NCBI RefSeq assembly: GCF_036924525.1
Contig: NZ_JAZHRU010000001.1
Span: 6,477,001 to 6,541,000 of the forward strand
Direction of reading: 5' to 3'
DNA: 64,000 nt
DNA from: Bradyrhizobium sp. AZCC 1719
Lineage (GTDB): Bacteria > Pseudomonadota > Alphaproteobacteria > Rhizobiales > Xanthobacteraceae
The notes beneath the pieces are model-generated. The model did no database searches and was not told the origin of the DNA. It saw nothing but the letters and a program-made list of their open reading frames with translations. The position numbers and the translations under genes are program-made. Shown here piece by piece: positions 52,144 to 60,696 of the stretch. Position 1 is the first letter of the stretch, and every line of letters starts with the position of its first letter.

Positions 52144-52677
52144 CTGCCGCTCCATCTCGCTTCACCTGGAGTCAATTGGGCGTGGCACTGCCGGTTCCAT
52201 TTAATGCTTCAATTTAACGGCGCCTCCTGACCGGACGCAGGAGGAACCTGATTCTCCGGTCCGCGTTTCTGAAGATCGATGGAAGTCGGGGAGGATTTTG
52301 TGGACGACTTCAGGGACATTCAACACGGCGTCAACGATCCCGTTGGTGGCCTCGACGTCAAGCGACGGTTCAAGGACAATCAGACTGAGCACGAACGCGC
52401 CCAATCCGCGGCGGACGTTCGCTCTATCGCCGTTGCCGCTCCGGACGAAAAGTTCTTGCCGGAAGCCTTGAGGCGCCGACCAACGGGTCCGCTCAACCCG
52501 CGAACCGGCCGTCGTCCTGCTCCGTGAGCAGGACGCGCGTTTTGTTACGCGCATGGGAACCGGCCCGATCGTCAAAAACAAGATCGTGATAGGTGACGCA
52601 GACCACATTCGCGCGTGACCGTTGGCCGTAATGCAGTGGTGCAAGCCACACTGCATATCGAGCCAACGGAGTTTTCC
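52144..52677. other. stretch without a firm gene
   Basis: I find no convincing gene here. A plus-strand frame at 52279-52527 (82 codons, starting MEVGEDFVDDFRDIQHGVND) has reasonable composition but no good ribosome site. A longer minus-strand frame (52201-52656) has poor codon composition. The rest is unremarkable. Confidence 0.4.
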
Positions 52678-52902
52678 ATGAAGCGTCTGTTGATTTCCGG
52701 ATTCGTGGCAGTCGCCCTGCTCGCTGTCGCAACCACGATGCGCTCGTACTCAATTTCCAATGAACGTTCTACCGTAACCACCGGCGTGGCATTGTCGAAG
52801 AAATCTCCGGCCTCGGCGGGCGTAACCAGGCTTCCGATCGAGGAGTTCGAGGATATGTCGCTGGTCTTTTCGGCGCCTGCGAAACATACGAAGCCGGAAT
52901 AG
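52678..52902 (+). CDS. small exported or membrane-anchored hypothetical protein
   Basis: This 74-residue protein begins MKRLLISGFVAVALLAVATT, a signal peptide or anchor, followed by a short polar tail with TRLPIEEFEDMSLVFSAP. CGGAG lies seven bases before the ATG. It converges with the formate dehydrogenase cluster. Function unknown. Confidence 0.6.
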   Translation: MKRLLISGFVAVALLAVATTMRSYSISNERSTVTTGVALSKKSPASAGVTRLPIEEFEDMSLVFSAPAKHTKPE

Positions 52903-52920
52903 CCGCTACGCCGCGCCGCT

Positions 52921-54255
52921 CTATCGCCTGGTCGCCCGCTCGAGGAATTGCACCAGCGCGGCGCGGTCCTGCTCCGAGCCGATGCGCTGCTCCGGCATCT
53001 TGGTGCCGGGCGTGTAGGCCTGCGGCCCGACTTCGAACAGTTTGGAAACCGTCTCCGGCGTCCAGACGATATCGAGGCGCTTGAGCGCTTCGGAAAAATT
53101 ATATCCGGGCGCGGTTGCAATTCGTCGGCCAAAGATGCCGGCGAGCGTGGGGCCTGCGCGGTTGACCTGATCGGCACCAAGCGTATGGCAGGCCACACAG
53201 GCGCGAAAGACCTCCGCGCCGCGATCGCCGGCATAGGCGGCGAGCGGATCTCCTGCCGTTTCCACGAGAAGCGGATCGACCGGCTCGCCCGTTGCGGCGT
53301 TCCAGCGCCGGATGATGTTGTCAGCGCCGCCCGTGAGCAGCGTGCGGCTGTCGGGTGCGAATACGACCGACCAGACCGGAAGGCCCGGGCCGACCAGCGT
53401 GCGCGCGAGCGTACGCGCCTTGCGGTCGATCACCGCGACCGTGCCGCCGATGCCCGCGGCGGCCACATGCGCGCCATCAGGTGAAATCGCAATCGAGATC
53501 ACCGGCCTTGGCCCTGCCGCAACCTCGCCGGCGCGCGCGCCGCCGGCGGTCAGGAAGTAAACCTTGCCGTCGGCACCGCCGACCGCGATTTCACCGTCAC
53601 GGCCTACGGCCACGGCGTTGAGCGGTGTCGGCATCGGAACGACGGTCGGCGGCTGCGCACCCGACAGCGGCCAGATGCGGACGCTGAGGTCGTAGCTGAC
53701 GCTGACCAGCGTGCGGCCATCGGCCGTAAACGCCACGCCGTTGACGTTCTGCGTATGCTCATCGAGCACGCGCGGCGTGCCGCCTCCGAGCGGCCAGAGC
53801 CGCACCGTGTGATCCCACGAGGCCGACGCGAGCGTCGCGCCATCAGGCGATACGGCGAGCGCCACGATCGGCGCCGTGTGGCCTTCGAGCACCGCGTCGG
53901 GCTCTGCCTTGCCAAAGGTCCATATGGCGATGCGACCGTCAGCGCCGGCGGTCGCTGCGCGTCCGTCCCCGAGCAGCGCGACCGCGTTGATCGCGTCGGA
54001 ATGGAAACGAAGCACCTGCTCGGCGGCATTGCGCGTCATCGACCAGCGGATCGCGGTTGAATCGAAACTGCCGGAGATCGCGCTTTGGCCATCGGCCGAG
54101 ATCGCCAGCGCCCGAACCGGCCCGCCATGCCCGCGCAGTTGCGCGACGGCGGCCGTTGCGCCGATCGGCAACGCGATCAGCACGGCCGCAAGCGCCAGAA
54201 GCGCCGACCGGCCTGCCTTGCGACGTGAAGCTTTCGCCGAATCGCTGGATGCCAT
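52921..54255 (-). CDS. WD40-repeat protein fused to cytochrome c
   Basis: This 444-residue secreted protein has an N-terminal signal (SALLALAAVLIALPIGATAA). About seven WD40 blades follow (VRALAISADGQSAISGSFDS; VALAVSPDGATLASASWDHT; SVVFAPDSRTLLTGGADNII). From about residue 345 there is a class I cytochrome c domain with heme site CVACHT and a likely distal Met in TPGTKMPEQ. It is the last gene downstream of the formate dehydrogenase genes. An electron-transfer or assembly role in the periplasm is inferred. Confidence 0.88.
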   Translation of the reverse strand: MASSDSAKASRRKAGRSALLALAAVLIALPIGATAAVAQLRGHGGPVRALAISADGQSAISGSFDSTAIRWSMTRNAAEQVLRFHSDAINAVALLGDGRAATAGADGRIAIWTFGKAEPDAVLEGHTAPIVALAVSPDGATLASASWDHTVRLWPLGGGTPRVLDEHTQNVNGVAFTADGRTLVSVSYDLSVRIWPLSGAQPPTVVPMPTPLNAVAVGRDGEIAVGGADGKVYFLTAGGARAGEVAAGPRPVISIAISPDGAHVAAAGIGGTVAVIDRKARTLARTLVGPGLPVWSVVFAPDSRTLLTGGADNIIRRWNAATGEPVDPLLVETAGDPLAAYAGDRGAEVFRACVACHTLGADQVNRAGPTLAGIFGRRIATAPGYNFSEALKRLDIVWTPETVSKLFEVGPQAYTPGTKMPEQRIGSEQDRAALVQFLERATRR

Positions 54256-54267
54256 TCCTGCCGGCCC

Positions 54268-54654
54268 TCAGCGTACGCCCGGCCTGTCGCGGTCGAGCCC
54301 CTTGGCCTGCAGATCGTCGAGGTAGTCCTGAAAGCGCCGCTCGGCATTCTCACCGAGATTGCGCAAAAATGCCCAGGAGTAGATGCCGGTCGCGTGCATG
54401 TCGTCGAACCCTATTCTGACGGCATAGTTGCCGACAGGATCGACCGAAAGAATGGTGACATTGCGTTTGCCGCCGACGGTCTTGCGCTCGGCCTCGGAAT
54501 GCCCCTGCACTTCGGCCGACGGGCTGGTCACCCGAAGCAATTCGGCGGAGAGATCGAATGTGCGCCCATCGTCAAAGGCAACGCGCAACGTGCGGCGATC
54601 CTTCGGCAGGCGAATTTCAACCGGCCACGCCAGCGTGACGTCAGGCACGCCCAC
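54268..54654 (-). CDS. DUF971 domain-containing protein
   Basis: This 128-residue protein has WPVEIRLPKDRRTLRVAFDD, FDLSAELLRVTSPSAEVQGH and NYAVRIGFDDMHATGIYSWA, the DUF971 fold shared with the N-terminal domain of gamma-butyrobetaine hydroxylases and some Fe-S assembly-linked proteins. The position next to FDH suggests cofactor assembly or a metal-related role. Confidence 0.85.
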   Translation of the reverse strand: MGVPDVTLAWPVEIRLPKDRRTLRVAFDDGRTFDLSAELLRVTSPSAEVQGHSEAERKTVGGKRNVTILSVDPVGNYAVRIGFDDMHATGIYSWAFLRNLGENAERRFQDYLDDLQAKGLDRDRPGVR

Positions 54655-54662
54655 CGCCGGCG

Positions 54663-54818
54663 TCAGCCCGGTCCGATCAGATTATGGCCGGGATCGCTGA
54701 CCCTGGCGCCCGTGGTCGTAAAGGCGACGGAGCTCGACTGCTGAATGTTGTTGAGCACCATCGCGACGCCGACAGCAGCGACGATGGCGAACGCCAGAGC
54801 CGCAATAAAGGATCTCAT
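54663..54818 (-). CDS. tiny membrane protein of the formate dehydrogenase locus
   Basis: This 51-codon gene starts MRSFIAALAFAIVAAVGVAM, one membrane helix, then VLNNIQQSSSVAFTTTGARV and ends DPGHNLIGPG. GAGGAAG precedes the ATG. It lies between the FDH cytochrome b gene (34 nt) and DUF971 (8 nt), in the same direction, so it is probably part of the operon. It could be a small accessory subunit. Confidence 0.75.
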   Translation of the reverse strand: MRSFIAALAFAIVAAVGVAMVLNNIQQSSSVAFTTTGARVSDPGHNLIGPG

Positions 54819-54852
54819 GTCACTTCCTCACGTTTTGCTTGCCCTGACCGGA

Positions 54853-55887
54853 CTATTCGGCCGGTACTGCGCGGGCCGTGCTATCCGATGGAGCTTCGCC
54901 CTTTGCCTGCTGTTCCTTGACCCAGATCGCGTGATGCTCCTTGGCCCAGTTGAGATCGACCTCACCGGTTCCCATTGCATCAAACGCCCCCTCCATGCCG
55001 ATCGAGCCGATATAGATGTGCGCCAGCATGGCGGCGATGAAGAGCATGGCGATCACGGCGTGGATCACGGTCCAGAACTGGAGCGCCGTGACGTTACCCG
55101 GCAGATACGGGAATAGCAGGAACCAGCCTGACACCGACATCAGCACGCCGCCGATGATCACGATCCAGAAAATTCCCTTTTGACCGGCATTGAAGCGCTT
55201 GGCTGGCGTGTGGTGCCCTCCCTTTGAGAAAAGACCGCCACCCTGCTTGATCCACTCAATGTCCAGCTTTCCAGGGATATTATCCTTGATCCAGATCACG
55301 AACATGATCGCAAGACCCAGCATGAATGGGAATGCCAGGTAGTTGTGCGCGAGCTTGGCCCAGGCCGACATCGCCGCAAACGCGTCCGGGCCGAACAGCG
55401 GCAGGACCAGGGTGCGTCCGAAGCTGACGTTCAGACCCGAGAGCGCCAGGATGATGAAACAGCTTGCCGTCAGCCAGTGGATGAAGCGTTCGAAGCTGGC
55501 AAACCGCAGCATCGTCTTGCCCGAAAACCCGTCCTCGACGCGAATTCGGCCGCGCACCATCAGGAAGATCGCGAGCGCAGCCAGCATTCCGAGAATGGAG
55601 ATGCCGCCGATCCAGGGCAGCTTGCTGCGCTGGAAGTCGCGCCAGTCGCGCCCCGCAGGCTGGATCAGATTGGCCGCAGTTCTGTCGGGGATCGATACGC
55701 GCCCGGTGATCTTGTCGCCTTCCTTCAGCGCGTTCAGAAGCTTCTCTTCCTGAACGGCCTCGGCGGTCGGCTTGAAGGAAATCTGTGCGGCCGCGGGATG
55801 CGCGAATACGAACAACAGCGCGAGCGCGGCAAGCAGCGGCTTGAGAACCGCGAATTTGAGATTTGAAAGAGAGCCTGGCATTTGCAC
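54853..55887 (-). CDS. formate dehydrogenase gamma subunit (cytochrome b556)
   Basis: This 344-residue membrane protein has an N-terminal export signal (LLAALALLFVFAHPAAAQIS), one helix near residue 95 and then the FdoI/FdnI core with helices carrying heme-ligand histidines (RFASFERFIHWLTASCFIIL, AKLAHNYLAFPFMLGL, VIHAVIAMLFIAAMLAHIYI). It passes electrons from the Fe-S subunit to quinone. It is longer than E. coli FdoI (about 211) because of the N-terminal extension typical of rhizobial FDH3. Confidence 0.9.
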   Translation of the reverse strand: MQMPGSLSNLKFAVLKPLLAALALLFVFAHPAAAQISFKPTAEAVQEEKLLNALKEGDKITGRVSIPDRTAANLIQPAGRDWRDFQRSKLPWIGGISILGMLAALAIFLMVRGRIRVEDGFSGKTMLRFASFERFIHWLTASCFIILALSGLNVSFGRTLVLPLFGPDAFAAMSAWAKLAHNYLAFPFMLGLAIMFVIWIKDNIPGKLDIEWIKQGGGLFSKGGHHTPAKRFNAGQKGIFWIVIIGGVLMSVSGWFLLFPYLPGNVTALQFWTVIHAVIAMLFIAAMLAHIYIGSIGMEGAFDAMGTGEVDLNWAKEHHAIWVKEQQAKGEAPSDSTARAVPAE

Positions 55888-55949
55888 AACGCCTTTCGGT
55901 TATCGGAATTACCCTGATGCCGCCGCGCCGAAGCGCGGCGGCCGTTGCA

Positions 55950-56546
55950 TCAGCCGGTCGGTGAATCGCTGTAGGCGGTCTTCCAGCCCCACATGCCGGA
56001 GCCATAGCCGCGCTTCATCACCCGCTCCTTGTAGATCTCGGCGATGATCGCGCCGTCCCCGGCAAGCAGTGATTTGGTCGAGCACATCTCGGCACAAATC
56101 GGCAGCTTGCCTTCGGCCAGGCGGTTGGCGCCGTATTTGGCGTATTCGGCCGGCGTGGAGTCGGCTTCCGGTCCGCCCGCGCAATAGGTGCACTTGTCCA
56201 TCTTGCCGCGCGAACCGAAGTTGCCGACCTTCGGATATTGCGGCGCGCCGAACGGACAGGCGTAGAAGCAGTAGCCGCACCCGATGCACAGATCCTTGGA
56301 GTGCAGCACGACGCCGTCGGCCGTGGTGTAGAAGCACGACACCGGGCAGACCGCGGCGCACGGCGCATCCGTGCAATGCATGCAGGCCATGGAGACCGAG
56401 CGTTCGCCGGGCTTGCCGTCATTGATGGTGACGACGCGACGGCGATTGATGCCCCACGGCACTTCATGTTCGTTCTTGCAGGCCGTCACGCAGGCATTGC
56501 ACTCGATGCAACGGTCGGCATCACAAAGAAATTTGACGCGAGCCAT
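55950..56546 (-). CDS. fdh3B: formate dehydrogenase FDH3 beta subunit (4Fe-4S)
   Basis: This 198-residue iron-sulfur protein has four cysteine clusters: CIECNACVTACKNEHE, CMHCTDAPCAAVCP, CIGCGYCFYACPFG and CTYC ... CAEMC. This is the HybA/FdnH-type electron wire between the Mo subunit and cytochrome b. It is shorter than E. coli FdnH (294) and lacks the C-terminal membrane anchor, as usual for FDH3. Confidence 0.93.
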   Translation of the reverse strand: MARVKFLCDADRCIECNACVTACKNEHEVPWGINRRRVVTINDGKPGERSVSMACMHCTDAPCAAVCPVSCFYTTADGVVLHSKDLCIGCGYCFYACPFGAPQYPKVGNFGSRGKMDKCTYCAGGPEADSTPAEYAKYGANRLAEGKLPICAEMCSTKSLLAGDGAIIAEIYKERVMKRGYGSGMWGWKTAYSDSPTG

Positions 56547-56560
56547 GATCTATTCTCCTC

Positions 56561-59527
56561 TCACGCCGCTTGGATCTGGCACAGGGTCACCTTGCCCTCG
56601 TGCATGCCGGTGACCGGGTCGTAGCCGTAGGACGTGATCGTGTTGACGCTTTCGCCGAGCACGATCGGGTCTGAGCCCTTCGGATATTTGCCGCGTTGGT
56701 CGACGCCCTGGAACCAGCCGGAGAAGTGGAATGGCATGAAAGCCACCCCCTTGCCGACGCGGTCGGTGACCAGCGCCTTGACGCGGGCCTTCGAGCTGTT
56801 TTCCGGACCGTAAACCCAAACCCAGCCGCCATCCTTGATGCCGCGCTCGGCGGCATCCGAGGTGTTGACCTCCACGAACATGTCCTGCTGCAATTCCGCG
56901 AGCCATTTGTTGGATCGGGTTTCTTCGCCGCCGCCTTCGTATTCAACGAGGCGTCCCGAAGTCAGGATGATCGGGAATTGCTTGGCGAGCCCCTTCTCCA
57001 CCGCGGCCTTCTGGATCGAGAAGCCCACATTGGCCATGCGGAACTGACGCCCGTCCGGACGCGTCGGATATTTCGCGACGAGATCGGGCCGCGCCGTGTA
57101 GATCGGCTCGCGATGCACCGGCACGGGATCCGGCAGATTCCACGCCACCGCGCGGGCCTTGCCGTTACCATACGCCATCACGCCATGCTCCAGCGTGACG
57201 CGAATGATGCCGCCCGACAGATCGACCGCCCAGCCGACGCCGTCAGGATTGTTGCCGCCGATCTTGTTGATGGTCGCAAGCTCGTCCGCGGTCAGGTCCT
57301 TGTCCCAACCGAGCTTCTTGAGCACGCCATAGGTGAACTCGGGATAGCCGTCGGTGAGCTCCGACCCCTTGCTGTAGGAGCCTTCGGACAACAGGTTGAC
57401 CTTCTTCACCGAGCCGTCCGGCTGCTTCTCCTCGTAGACCACGCCGAAGCGCGCGCGGAACGTGCCGCCGCCATCCTTGGCGTGCAGGTTGGTGTTGTAG
57501 AGCGTATGCGTGCCCGGATGCCGGATCTGCGGCGTGCCCCAGCACGGCCACGGCAGGCCGTAATAGTCGCCGCCGATCTCCGGCTCGTCGGCCTTGGCGC
57601 GCAGGGTCACCAGGTCGAACTTGCCCTGGTTCTTCATGTGCGCCTTCAGCCGCTCCGGCGACTGGCCGGAATAGCCGGTCGAGAAGCCGCCGCGGTTGAT
57701 TTCGCGGAGCAGGTCTTCGGCAGACGGATGATTGTTTTCCACCTTGATGTTCTTGAACATCGGATCCGCGAAGCCGAGCTTCTTGGAGAGCAGGTAGATG
57801 ATCTCGTAGTCGTCCTTCGATTCGAAGATCGGCTTGACGATCTGCTCGCCCCACTGCAGCGAACGGTTGGACGCCGTGCGCGAGCCGGAAGTTTCGAACT
57901 GGGTGCAGGCCGGCAGCAGGTAGGTGCCGTTCTTGCGCTCGGAGATGGCGGCAAAGGTTGTCGGATGCGGATCGGCGACCACGAGCAGCTCGAGCTTCTC
58001 GAGACCCTTCACCATTTCCGTCATGCGCGGCACGGTATTGCCGCCGTGCCCCATGATGACCACGCCCTTCACGGCGTCGCGCTGATCGACGTCATCAGGG
58101 TTGGAGAGCGTCGCATCGAACCAGCGGGTCCACGGGATGCCCGGCAGCTCCATGTTCTGCTTGCGGGTGCGCGCCGGACGGCCCGCCTTCGCCGGGACTT
58201 CGTCGAAGCGCGACTGCAGGTAGTCGTATTCGACCTCCCAGACCCGCGCCCAGTGCTTCCAGGCACCTTCGACCAGCCCGTAATAGAGCGGCAGCGTCAC
58301 GATATCGAGGCCGATATCTGTCGCGCCCTGCACGTTGCAATGGCCGCGGAAGATGTTGGCGCCACTGCCGAAGCCGCCGACATTGCCCGTCGCCAGCAGC
58401 AGGTTGCAGTAGGCGCGGACGTTGGCGGTGCCGACCGTGTGCTGCGTGCCGCCCATGCACCAGACGAAGGCCGACGGCTTCTGCTTGGCGAAGGTCTCGG
58501 CGACCTTCTTCAACTGCTCGCCCGGAATGCCGGTGACGCGCTCGACCTCTTCCGGCGTCCACTTCGCGACTTCGGCGCGGATCTGGTCCATGCCGTACAC
58601 GCGCTGCTTGATGAATTCCTTATCTTCCCAGCCATTGTTGAAGATGTGGTGCAACATGCCCCAGATGACCGCGATGTCGGTGCCGCCGCGGAAGCGGACA
58701 TATTCGGTGGCATGCGCCGCGGTGCGGGTGAAGCGCGGATCGAGCACGAACACGTTGGCGCGGTTCAGCTCCTTGCCGGAAAGGATGTGCTGCAACGAAA
58801 CCGGGTGGGCTTCGGCGGCGTTCGATCCCATGAAGACGATGGTCTTCGAGTTGCGCATGTCGTTGTAGGAATTCGTCATCGCGCCGTAGCCCCAGGTATT
58901 GGCGACGCCGGCGACGGTGGTCGAATGACAGATGCGGGCCTGGTGGTCGATCGAATTGGTGCCCCAGAACGCCGCGAACTTGCGGAACAGATAGCCGCCC
59001 TCGTTTGAGAACTTCGCAGAGCCGAGCAGATAGACCGAATCGGCGCCCGACTTGGCACGGATCTCGAGCATCTTGTCGCCGATCTCGTTGATGGCCTGGT
59101 CCCACGAGATCTTCTGCCACTCGCCATTGACCAGCTTCATCGGATATTTCAGCCGGCGGTCGCCATGGACGAGTTCGCGCACGGCTGCGCCCTTGGCGCA
59201 ATGCGAGCCGCGGTTGATCGGGCTGTCCCACGCCGGCTCCTGGCCGACCCAGACGCCGTTCTGCACTTCGGCGATCACGGTGCAACCGACCGAGCAATGC
59301 GTGCAGATGTTCTTTCTGATTTCGGTCGGCGCGCCGACCTTCTCAGGCCCCGCCTGCGCCTTGCGCACCGAGCCGAGCGGCATCAGGCCGATCGCGGCGC
59401 CCGCGCCGGCCGCCAAACCGGACCGCCGCAGAAACGTACGGCGGTCGAGAACTCCCGACGCGAGGCCGGCGGCGATACCCTGCAAACGCGCCTTGCCCGC
59501 GGATCCGTCTCTTCGCTTCATCAACAT
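56561..59527 (-). CDS. fdhA: formate dehydrogenase catalytic subunit (Mo/W-bisMGD)
   Basis: This 988-residue periplasm-directed oxidoreductase has a twin-arginine signal (DRRTFLRRSGLAAGAGAAIG). A 4Fe-4S site C-x2-C-x3-C follows (NICTHCSVGC ... GSHCAKG). The metal-ligand position is Cys in DHQARICHSTTVAGV, where E. coli FdnG has selenocysteine. MGSNAAEAHPVSLQHIL and GGFGSGANIFRGHCNVQGAT follow. The start at 59527 (MLMKRR) follows the TAT-target gene by 13 nt; the frame is open to 59656. Confidence 0.94.
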   Translation of the reverse strand: MLMKRRDGSAGKARLQGIAAGLASGVLDRRTFLRRSGLAAGAGAAIGLMPLGSVRKAQAGPEKVGAPTEIRKNICTHCSVGCTVIAEVQNGVWVGQEPAWDSPINRGSHCAKGAAVRELVHGDRRLKYPMKLVNGEWQKISWDQAINEIGDKMLEIRAKSGADSVYLLGSAKFSNEGGYLFRKFAAFWGTNSIDHQARICHSTTVAGVANTWGYGAMTNSYNDMRNSKTIVFMGSNAAEAHPVSLQHILSGKELNRANVFVLDPRFTRTAAHATEYVRFRGGTDIAVIWGMLHHIFNNGWEDKEFIKQRVYGMDQIRAEVAKWTPEEVERVTGIPGEQLKKVAETFAKQKPSAFVWCMGGTQHTVGTANVRAYCNLLLATGNVGGFGSGANIFRGHCNVQGATDIGLDIVTLPLYYGLVEGAWKHWARVWEVEYDYLQSRFDEVPAKAGRPARTRKQNMELPGIPWTRWFDATLSNPDDVDQRDAVKGVVIMGHGGNTVPRMTEMVKGLEKLELLVVADPHPTTFAAISERKNGTYLLPACTQFETSGSRTASNRSLQWGEQIVKPIFESKDDYEIIYLLSKKLGFADPMFKNIKVENNHPSAEDLLREINRGGFSTGYSGQSPERLKAHMKNQGKFDLVTLRAKADEPEIGGDYYGLPWPCWGTPQIRHPGTHTLYNTNLHAKDGGGTFRARFGVVYEEKQPDGSVKKVNLLSEGSYSKGSELTDGYPEFTYGVLKKLGWDKDLTADELATINKIGGNNPDGVGWAVDLSGGIIRVTLEHGVMAYGNGKARAVAWNLPDPVPVHREPIYTARPDLVAKYPTRPDGRQFRMANVGFSIQKAAVEKGLAKQFPIILTSGRLVEYEGGGEETRSNKWLAELQQDMFVEVNTSDAAERGIKDGGWVWVYGPENSSKARVKALVTDRVGKGVAFMPFHFSGWFQGVDQRGKYPKGSDPIVLGESVNTITSYGYDPVTGMHEGKVTLCQIQAA

Positions 59528-59540
59528 GTGCGTGGTCCCA

Positions 59541-59750
59541 TCAGTAGCGGTTGACGCGATAGAAATTCTTGACGTGATCGCTTTCCTTGTAGCGCGCCTT
59601 GACGCGCTCGGCCTGCGACTCGTCCGCAGCCGCCTCGCTGCCCGCAAGCGGCACAACGGCTGCTGCAGCGACCGCCGAACCGCCCATCAGAAACAGGCTG
59701 CGCCGATCCACTCCAGTGGTCCGTGACTTACCGTCAGATGGCTTGCTCAT
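59541..59750 (-). CDS. formate dehydrogenase region TAT-target protein
   Basis: This 69-residue protein has a twin-arginine leader (GVDRRSLFLMGGSAVAAAAV) and a short charged mature part ending ARYKESDHVKNFYRVNRY. Proteins with this layout sit just upstream of FDH catalytic genes (TIGR02811-like). A role in export or assembly of the FDH complex is assumed, not proven. It lies 13 nt before fdhA and 34 nt after the TorD-like gene. Confidence 0.88.
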   Translation of the reverse strand: MSKPSDGKSRTTGVDRRSLFLMGGSAVAAAAVVPLAGSEAAADESQAERVKARYKESDHVKNFYRVNRY

Positions 59751-59784
59751 TGCGTTCTCCCCTTGTCACGTTGCCTCTTCGCCG

Positions 59785-60573
59785 TCACTCGGACAGCGTG
59801 AAGGCCTCAGATTCCAATTCCATGAAGACACGGCCGGTGCGGCCGACGGCGCGGTAGAAGCGCGCCGATTGCAACATTTCCAGATCGGCGAACATCCGCG
59901 CCGCCCACGGCTTGAGATGACGCTCGAAAAAGCGCGCCTGCTCGGCGAACTCGGCTTCGAAGTCGCCGCGTGCGAGGCCCGCCATGACCTCGAGCAGGAT
60001 AGCGATATGGTCTTCCGGCTCCCGCGAGGTGCCCGCGCGCTCGATTCCGAGCGCACGCAGATCCTCGCGCACCCGCGCCAGCGGACGCTCGTGAAGAAAG
60101 CCGGTCAGATAGTAGGAGGCATAGGGCAGCAGTTCGCCGCGGCCGAGCCCGATGAAGAGATCGAAGAACTCCTTGCTGACGGCGCGATCATCCGTCGCCG
60201 CAGCGGCAGATGCGAGTTCGACATGCGCCATGCCGAGATCGGATCCGTCGCCCTTCAGCGTTGCAACCCGTTGCAGCGTTTCCGCATCCGGCGCCTTGCC
60301 GAGCAGCAACGACAACAGCCCGTATTCCGCGGCACGCAGTTGATCGATCTCGTCGATTTCGGATTTCGATGTCACCTGATCCTCGGACGATCCGTAGAGA
60401 TCGGGACGCAGAGCGAAACGGTCCACCTGCGTCAGCGTCTCGACCGCGAGAACCCGCTCGGCGGGAATACGCGACCATGCGGAAACGGAAGGCTGCGCAA
60501 TGCCGAGCCCTCGCGCCAGCGACCCGACGCCGCCTGCTGCCTTGATTGCTAGTTCCAGCCCGGCATCACGCAT
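59785..60573 (-). CDS. TorD-family chaperone with N-terminal helix-turn-helix
   Basis: This 262-residue two-domain protein starts at MRDAGLELAIKAAGG. Residues 1-60 hold a YdaS/Cro-like helix-turn-helix (VGSLARGLGIAQPSVSAWSR, IPAERVLAVETLTQVDRFAL). The remainder is an all-helical TorD/DmsD-type maturation domain (LRAAEYGLLSLLLGKAPDAE, ELLPYASYYLTGFLHERPLA, EPEDHIAILLEVMAGL with the EPxDH motif). It is first in the FDH operon and likely inserts cofactor into FdhA; the added DNA-binding domain suggests self-regulation. Confidence 0.88.
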   Translation of the reverse strand: MRDAGLELAIKAAGGVGSLARGLGIAQPSVSAWSRIPAERVLAVETLTQVDRFALRPDLYGSSEDQVTSKSEIDEIDQLRAAEYGLLSLLLGKAPDAETLQRVATLKGDGSDLGMAHVELASAAAATDDRAVSKEFFDLFIGLGRGELLPYASYYLTGFLHERPLARVREDLRALGIERAGTSREPEDHIAILLEVMAGLARGDFEAEFAEQARFFERHLKPWAARMFADLEMLQSARFYRAVGRTGRVFMELESEAFTLSE

Positions 60574-60600
60574 GGTGCTACCGAATTCTCCCCGCCCGCC

Positions 60601-60648
60601 TGTGTGCCTCTTATTCAGGCACACACTTTAGAACTGGAATTATTCCAG
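60601..60648. promoter_or_regulatory. two palindromes upstream of the torD-fdh operon
   Basis: TGTGTGCCT (60601-60609) and AGGCACACA (60617-60625) are perfect 9-bp arms 28 nt from the TorD start. CTGGAATTATTCCAG (60634-60648) is a near-perfect 15-bp palindrome 9 nt further up. Both fit operator sites at the core promoter of the FDH operon. The helix-turn-helix of the first gene product is a candidate binder. Confidence 0.5.
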
Positions 60649-60663
60649 GGAGAAAATTAGTAG

Positions 60664-60680
60664 CATAGGCCTCGCCTATG
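60664..60680 (-). terminator. short hairpin after DUF3306
   Basis: CATAGGC (60664-60670) and GCCTATG (60674-60680) pair perfectly across a 3-nt loop. On the minus strand the hairpin begins 17 nt after the DUF3306 stop and is followed by CTACTAATTTTCT. A weak intrinsic terminator separating the accessory genes from the torD-fdh operon is plausible. Confidence 0.4.
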
Positions 60681-60696
60681 TCCGCAATACTTTTGT

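Noticed and set aside
52279..52527. Plus-strand 82-codon frame with acidic start
   Set aside because: No ribosome site, no recognised family, and uncertain codon pattern; kept only as a note under the gene-poor stretch.
56696..59008. Very long plus-strand open frame opposite the formate dehydrogenase gene
   Set aside because: It is a GC-driven antisense shadow of fdhA; the protein shows biased composition and no family motif.
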